The notes below the pieces were generated by a model, which did not search any database, was not told the origin of the DNA, and worked only from the letters and a program-made list of their open reading frames with translations. Below are positions 31,531 to 35,213 of a DNA stretch of 35,213 nt, piece by piece. Positions within the stretch are counted from its first letter, which is position 1, and every line of letters starts with the position of its first letter. Location: assembly GCA_022865905.1 (NCBI GenBank), contig JALHUM010000294.1:1-35213 (forward strand), written 5' to 3'. A program made the translations under genes and the position numbers. The stretch comes from Anaerolineales bacterium (lineage in GTDB: Bacteria; Chloroflexota; Anaerolineae; Anaerolineales; Villigracilaceae).

Positions 31531-31561
31531 ATTATAGTCTGCTTTAAAAAAAAGCAAGCAA
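31531..31561 (-). promoter_or_regulatory. Candidate promoter of the inositol monophosphatase-family gene
   Basis: TATAAT on the minus strand at 31531-31536. A TTGCTT -35 lies at non-ideal distances (15 or 19 bp) within an AAAGCAAGCAAG stretch. Confidence 0.4.
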
Positions 31562-31578
31562 GATTGTCGTCTCTCTGA

Positions 31579-32214
31579 CTACCTTTCCCCTTCCCATTCG
31601 GCTATCAATCGCTCGAAGAATTCATCCAGGTAGCGCAGTCGTTCTTCGGCAATCGCCCGCGCTGTGGGCGTGAACATGCGTTCGCGCACCTTGCGCAGCT
31701 TGAACAGGTGCTCGTGGTACGAGCTGTGCGGCTCGCCGGGTAGTTCCCTGCCGGTCTGGATGAACTGCTCGGATGGTTCAGCGTACCAGGGCTGACAAGC
31801 CAGCGTAGCGTAGGCTATGACGCGCGCCACGCCGATCGCGCCGAGAACGTCCAGTTTATCGGCATCGAACAGGATTTTCGCCTCGATGGACTGCGGAGGC
31901 TCGGAGGTATCGCGATAACGATGGGCGCGGATGCAATGCTGGACAGCGGCGATGCGTTCCGGACCCCAGCCCTCGGTGCGCAAAACTTCGGCCGCGAACC
32001 CGGCTGAAGCGTGATGGTGATCGGTGCGCGAGTCCGCGCCGGGCATGGTGCCCTCGGCATCGTGCAGCAAGGCTGCGGTGCGGACGATCTCCAGGTCCGC
32101 GCCTTCGGCCAGGGCAAGGCGTTCAGCCATACGGTAGACGCGCAGCACGTGGTCGAAGTCGTGGACGGCGTCGGCGTTTTGATACCATTGGCGGGCTTGA
32201 TCGATTGTTGGCAT
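31579..32214 (-). CDS. HD domain phosphohydrolase
   Basis: A 211-residue HD-superfamily metal-dependent phosphohydrolase. Conserved residues: His18 and His22 in AVHDFDHVLRVY, the HD pair at 51-52 in AALLHDAEG, the His cluster DHHHAS at 65-70, His94/His98 in VQHCIRAH, and Asp117/Asp119 in ILFDADKLD. The overall pattern resembles the YedJ/uncharacterised HD group, which hydrolyses nucleotides or other phosphoesters. No extra regulatory domain is attached. It ends before the inositol monophosphatase gene on the same strand, 71 bp apart. The substrate is unknown. Confidence 0.91.
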   Translation of the reverse strand: MPTIDQARQWYQNADAVHDFDHVLRVYRMAERLALAEGADLEIVRTAALLHDAEGTMPGADSRTDHHHASAGFAAEVLRTEGWGPERIAAVQHCIRAHRYRDTSEPPQSIEAKILFDADKLDVLGAIGVARVIAYATLACQPWYAEPSEQFIQTGRELPGEPHSSYHEHLFKLRKVRERMFTPTARAIAEERLRYLDEFFERLIAEWEGER

Positions 32215-32233
32215 GGAACTCCAGCTTAGTTTT

Positions 32234-32280
32234 ACCGCGAAGAAGCGAAGGGCGCGAAGGGGTATTTATGAACGCGAAGA
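32234..32280. repeat. Inverted repeat, left arm, next to the GxxExxY gene
   Basis: ACCGCGAAGAAGCGAAGGGC, GCGAAGGGGTATTTATG and AACGCGAAGA. Its reverse complement aligns block for block with 32709-32754. It ends 5 bp from the gene's stop codon. Confidence 0.7.
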
Positions 32281-32285
32281 AAGGC

Positions 32286-32699
32286 TTATTTCTTTCTCAC
32301 CGGATAGAGGGTTGGGCCGGAGAGGTTGTAGACGACCCGGCGGATGCCGTCTTTCATCAACCTGACGTTCCAATTCAAGAGAAAGCCGATTTTGCAGCCG
32401 CTCAGTTTCAGGTAAGTCAGCAATTGCGCCTGATGGATGGGCAGCAGGCTTTCAACCGTTTTGTTTTCGACGATGACGAGATCGTCCACGAGGGTGTCAA
32501 TGCGATAGCCCACGTCGATTTTCTGATCCGCATAGGTGAGAGGCAGGGTGACCTCTGTCAGCACTTTTCTCCCGCGTTGCCGCAGTTCGTAGGCGTGGCA
32601 CTGCTGATATGCGGACTCGAGCAACCCTGGTCCCAACGCTTTATGAACTTTGATGGCTGCATCCACAACATCTTTCGCAATCTCCTCAATATCGGCCAC
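32286..32699 (-). CDS. GxxExxY protein (PD-(D/E)xK nuclease-like fold)
   Basis: A 137-residue protein of the GxxExxY family. The name motif is GLLESAY (Gly25, Glu28, Tyr31). A PD-(D/E)xK-like core follows: Asp68 in GYRIDTLVDD and Glu78-x-Lys80 in LVIVENK, then IHQAQLLTYLKLSGCKIGFLLNWN. The family is widespread in environmental genomes and its function is not established as far as I know; the nuclease fold suggests a DNA or RNA hydrolase or binder. The gene is enclosed by imperfect inverted repeats and is inserted between hutI and the HD gene with almost no spare DNA. The ATG at 32699 has a GGAGGAGAG ribosome site. Confidence 0.93.
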   Translation of the reverse strand: MADIEEIAKDVVDAAIKVHKALGPGLLESAYQQCHAYELRQRGRKVLTEVTLPLTYADQKIDVGYRIDTLVDDLVIVENKTVESLLPIHQAQLLTYLKLSGCKIGFLLNWNVRLMKDGIRRVVYNLSGPTLYPVRKK

Positions 32700-32708
32700 G
32701 CTCTCCTC

Positions 32709-32754
32709 CTTCGCGAATTTAAACTCCTCTTCGCGCTCTTCGTCCCTTCGCGGT
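32709..32754. repeat. Inverted repeat, right arm, next to the GxxExxY gene
   Basis: CTTCGCGAATTTAAACTCCT, CTTCGCGCTCTTCG and CCCTTCGCGGT, complementary in order to the left arm at 32234-32280. It lies 4 bp from the hutI stop codon. Confidence 0.7.
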
Positions 32755-32758
32755 TAAA

Positions 32759-34033
32759 TTACGCGGTGCGGTAGTAGCCCACATCCACCGAGTAGACGCG
32801 GCCGCGCTTGACGACCTGCTTGACCAGGTTCGTGCCGAAGCGATAGCCGAGGTGGCGGTAATCCGGCACGGAGAGCACCAGCAGATCGGCTTGTTTGCCG
32901 GGTTCGATGGAACCGATCTTATCTGCGCGGCAGATAGCCTGGGCAGAATTGATCGTTGAGGCGGCAATGGCCTGCGCCGGGGAAAGCCCCATGTAGCGGC
33001 AGGCGAGCACGATGGCGAATTGCATCGTCTCGCACCAGGCCGTGCCGGGGTTGCAGTCAGTCGCCAGCGCCAGGATGCAACCCGCATCGAGGATCTTCCG
33101 GGCAGGTGTGTAATTGTGTTCGGCCAGGCCAAAAGGCGTGCAGGGCAAGGAGACAGCTACGGTATCGCTCTTCCCCAGCGCCTGGATATCCGCATCGGAG
33201 GTTTTCACCAAATGATCTGCCGAGGCCGCGCCCAATTCGACCGCCAGGCTGGCGCCGCCCAGGTTGTCGAACTCGTCGGCGTGGATCTTGAGCGGAAAGC
33301 CCAGCTCGCGCGCTTTGCTCAAAATTTGGCGTGACTGCGCCAGGTCGAAGGCTTTGTTCTCGCAGAAGACATCCACGAACGGAAGGGACAGGCGCGGGGC
33401 ATGGGTCTGCCACCACTGGCAGACGATGGGCAGCATGGTCTCGCAGATCAGGTCGGTGTAACCCTGTGGGTTATCCTTATATTCGGGCGCGATGGCGTGA
33501 GCGCCGAGGAAGGTGATGGCCAGGTCCAGCGGACCTTCGTCGTCGAGCCTCAGGAGGGCTTTGAGCAGCCTTAATTCAGTTGCAGTTTGCAGGCCGTAGC
33601 CGGTCTTGGCTTCGGCGGTGGTCGTACCGCAGGCGAACATGCGCAGCAGGCGCGAGCGCGTCTGGGCGATGAGCGTCTCTATGGAGGCGGTGCGCGTGGC
33701 GCGGACTGTCGAAATAATGCCACCGCCAGCGGCGAGGATATCGAGATACTTTGCACCTGCCATTTTCATCTCGAATTCGTTGGCCCGGTCGCCGCCCCAG
33801 ATGAGGTGCGTGTGCGGGTCAACGAAGCCGGGCATCACCACGCAGCCTGAGGCATCCAGGGTCGGTTCGCCGGGGTAGGCGGCGCGCAGTTCGGCGCTCG
33901 AGCCGACGGCGGCGATCTTCTCGTCGCGGATGAGGACAGCGCCGTTCTCGAGGAGGCCGAGTTTGCCGAGGTCGCGGCCTCGCTGCGGGCCGCCTTGCAG
34001 TGTAAGGAGTTGAGTGGCGGAATGGATTAACAT
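32759..34033 (-). CDS. hutI: Imidazolonepropionase
   Basis: Hydrolyses 4-imidazolone-5-propionate to N-formimino-L-glutamate in histidine degradation. The 424-residue length fits the family. Metal ligands of the amidohydrolase fold: His74 and His76 in VDPHTHLIWGG, His251 in KIHADEF, Asp326 in LATDCNPGT; His274 sits in SADHLVK. Substrate-loop features are GGDRANEFEMKMAGAKY, GGGIISTV and AKTGYGLQTATELRLLK. No hutH, hutU or hutG is in the window, so the rest of the pathway must lie elsewhere or be absent. A short ACTGATCA-type tandem repeat directly precedes the start codon. Confidence 0.96.
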   Translation of the reverse strand: MLIHSATQLLTLQGGPQRGRDLGKLGLLENGAVLIRDEKIAAVGSSAELRAAYPGEPTLDASGCVVMPGFVDPHTHLIWGGDRANEFEMKMAGAKYLDILAAGGGIISTVRATRTASIETLIAQTRSRLLRMFACGTTTAEAKTGYGLQTATELRLLKALLRLDDEGPLDLAITFLGAHAIAPEYKDNPQGYTDLICETMLPIVCQWWQTHAPRLSLPFVDVFCENKAFDLAQSRQILSKARELGFPLKIHADEFDNLGGASLAVELGAASADHLVKTSDADIQALGKSDTVAVSLPCTPFGLAEHNYTPARKILDAGCILALATDCNPGTAWCETMQFAIVLACRYMGLSPAQAIAASTINSAQAICRADKIGSIEPGKQADLLVLSVPDYRHLGYRFGTNLVKQVVKRGRVYSVDVGYYRTA

Positions 34034-34035
34034 AG

Positions 34036-34063
34036 TGACCAGTGATCAGTGATCAGTTATCAG
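34036..34063. repeat. Short tandem ACTGATCA-type repeat, copy 2
   Basis: AGTGATCAGTGATCAGT and the following TATCAGT lie within 5 bp of the hutI start. It has the same motif and the same position relative to the start codon as the copy at 271-305. Confidence 0.7.
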
Positions 34064-34104
34064 TCCTTAATGGGTTGTGTTAATTTTACCCCAGGAATAA
34101 GATT

Positions 34105-34127
34105 GTCCCGGCGGGAGTTGCCGGGAC
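34105..34127. repeat. Hairpin upstream of hutI
   Basis: GTCCCGGC and GCCGGGAC form a perfect 8-bp stem with a 7-base loop in the gap between the MFS gene and hutI. There is no T-run. Confidence 0.55.
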
Positions 34128-34168
34128 GGATTTATGCCCAACGGTGTGGCTCACTTGCCTCCGTATGC

Positions 34169-34190
34169 GGTAGCCTGATCTCAGGCTACC
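34169..34190. repeat. GGTAGCCTGA palindrome
   Basis: GGTAGCCTGA and TCAGGCTACC are exact reverse complements around TC. Related GGTAGCC and GGCTACC motifs recur at 34246-34290 downstream of the MFS gene stop, forming a second, looser hairpin. Confidence 0.65.
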
Positions 34191-34304
34191 ATTGGCGGGT
34201 GAAAAGGCTTATGGGCGGCGCAAGATTTAACTGCCAGAATCATAATGGTAGCCAGCCTGCCCTGGCGGGCTAGGCTAGGGTAGGCTACCATAAAAGCACG
34301 CCCG

Positions 34305-35213
34305 TCAAGAGGACACCGCCGTCTGGCTTCTATGCAATTTCTGCAAGGCCAGCAGCGCCAGGGCATTGAACACCACCGCCCCTGCCGCGACCGCCAGGAA
34401 GCCAAAGCCATAGAGCAGCGGCGCAAGCGGCGCGCCCAGGGCGCGGCCAAGCGAGAGGGCCGCCACGTTGAAGGACATCAGCGTGGCGCGCGCGCCGGGC
34501 AGCACCTCGGTCATCAGCGGGATGATACTGACAAGTGTGAATTCAAAAGAGATGTAAAAAAAGAAAAGCCCGGTCAGCGCGCCGGCTTCCGTCCGCCCGA
34601 TGAACGGCAGGGACAGCGCGGCCAGGCTGTTCGCCAGCAGGCCGATGGCGATGGCACGCGGCTTGCCGAGCCGATCCACAAAGGCGGCCACCAACCCTTC
34701 GCCGCCCAATTCCGAAAGTCCGATGACCGCCGAAGCCGCTCCCAGGGCAGCAATCTTCAAGCCAAAGGAATCCTCCAGCCAGACGCCGAAGATGAGATTG
34801 ACCACCTCGTTGGCGGTGCTGGCGAAAAGTCCGACAGCAAGGCCGGCCAGCGCAGGGACGTAGGTCAGCACCGAGCGGAAGTTCACCCAGAGAGGCTTGC
34901 CCTCCTCGCGCGGCTTTGCATCCTTCGGCAGCATGAGCACGATCCCGACGAACGTCAGCGCGCCGAGCAGGGCCAGGAGCGGGAAGGGCGCCATCCAGCC
35001 GGCGCGGGCGATCAGGAAACCCATCAGCGGTACGCCGAGGACAAAGGCCAGCGACCAGCCGAACTCGGTCACGGCGATGGCCAGTCCGCGCCGTTGGTAA
35101 GAAATGCGGTCGCTGAGGTAGGCCTGCATCGCCGGGTCGAAGATGTATTTGCCAAGCGTGGCCAGGGAGAGCGCCACGGCGAGCACCCAAAAGGTCGGCC
35201 AGAAGACGACCAA
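34305..35213 (-). CDS. MFS transporter, N-terminus cut by the window edge
   Basis: The 3' end of a major facilitator superfamily gene; 302 residues are visible. The first visible helices (FWPTFWVLAVALSLATLGKYIFDPAMQAYLSDR, then RGLAIAVTEFGWSLAFVLGVPLMGFLIARAGW) correspond to helices 3-5, so roughly 60-80 N-terminal residues lie outside the window. A long cytoplasmic loop (PKDAKPREEGKPLWV) joins the two six-helix halves. The second half shows FVDRLGKPRAIAIGLLANSLA, the motif A-like loop. It ends in LQKLHRSQTAVSS. The substrate is unknown; the overall character suggests a drug/metabolite exporter-type or sugar-efflux MFS. Confidence 0.92.
   Translation of the reverse strand: MVVFWPTFWVLAVALSLATLGKYIFDPAMQAYLSDRISYQRRGLAIAVTEFGWSLAFVLGVPLMGFLIARAGWMAPFPLLALLGALTFVGIVLMLPKDAKPREEGKPLWVNFRSVLTYVPALAGLAVGLFASTANEVVNLIFGVWLEDSFGLKIAALGAASAVIGLSELGGEGLVAAFVDRLGKPRAIAIGLLANSLAALSLPFIGRTEAGALTGLFFFYISFEFTLVSIIPLMTEVLPGARATLMSFNVAALSLGRALGAPLAPLLYGFGFLAVAAGAVVFNALALLALQKLHRSQTAVSS

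Overview
The window looks like a GC-rich chromosomal segment from a Chloroflexota bacterium, most likely of the Anaerolineae type and probably a metagenome-derived contig. This is inferred from the gene mix: a mevalonate-pathway decarboxylase, HEAT-repeat proteins, a tungsten-type aldehyde:ferredoxin oxidoreductase, a DUF849 keto-acid cleavage enzyme, a GxxExxY protein, and many dispersed palindromic intergenic repeats. No rRNA, tRNA or CRISPR array was seen.

Layout. Positions 1-265 hold the 5' end of a minus-strand gene with a Walker A motif (terminase-like), followed by about 800 bp of repeat-rich DNA. From 1062 to 7672 all genes are on the minus strand: a HEAT protein; an operon of AEC transporter, small membrane protein and acylphosphatase; a second HEAT protein; a site-2 (M50/RseP) protease; and mvaD. 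From 7789 to 12462 a plus-strand operon encodes a MarR regulator and a heterodimeric ABC exporter. From 12553 to 14379 (minus) lie a frameshifted GNAT-like gene and an atypical SDR. From 14631 to 17160 (plus) lie a DUF4258/YgiT-zinc-finger toxin-antitoxin pair between direct repeats, a decayed HepT gene and a DEAD-box-like helicase with DEGD in motif II.

From 17252 to 30640 (minus) is the most interesting region, which resembles a dedicated catabolic locus in two transcription blocks. Block one has a good promoter at 30610-30638, a 22-codon ORF that looks like the severed N-terminus of a GPH/MFS sugar transporter, then DUF849 (BKACE), SDR, an iron-sulfur flavoprotein-like reductase and a GNAT. 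Block two is headed by a GntR/HutC regulator whose promoter overlaps a perfect palindrome, followed by an aldehyde:ferredoxin oxidoreductase, a class III aminotransferase, an M28 peptidase, an NAD-dependent epimerase and a 1307-residue protein. That protein joins an LsrK-like FGGY kinase, a D-2-hydroxyacid dehydrogenase, an SCP2 domain and a class II aldolase. The substrate is not evident from sequence, but kinase, dehydrogenase, aldolase, aldehyde oxidation and keto-acid cleavage together suggest breakdown of a phosphorylatable hydroxy-carbonyl compound.

The rest (30707-35213, minus) has an inositol-monophosphatase-family protein, an HD hydrolase, a GxxExxY nuclease-fold gene tightly enclosed by imperfect inverted repeats, a lone hutI, and an MFS transporter running off the window end.
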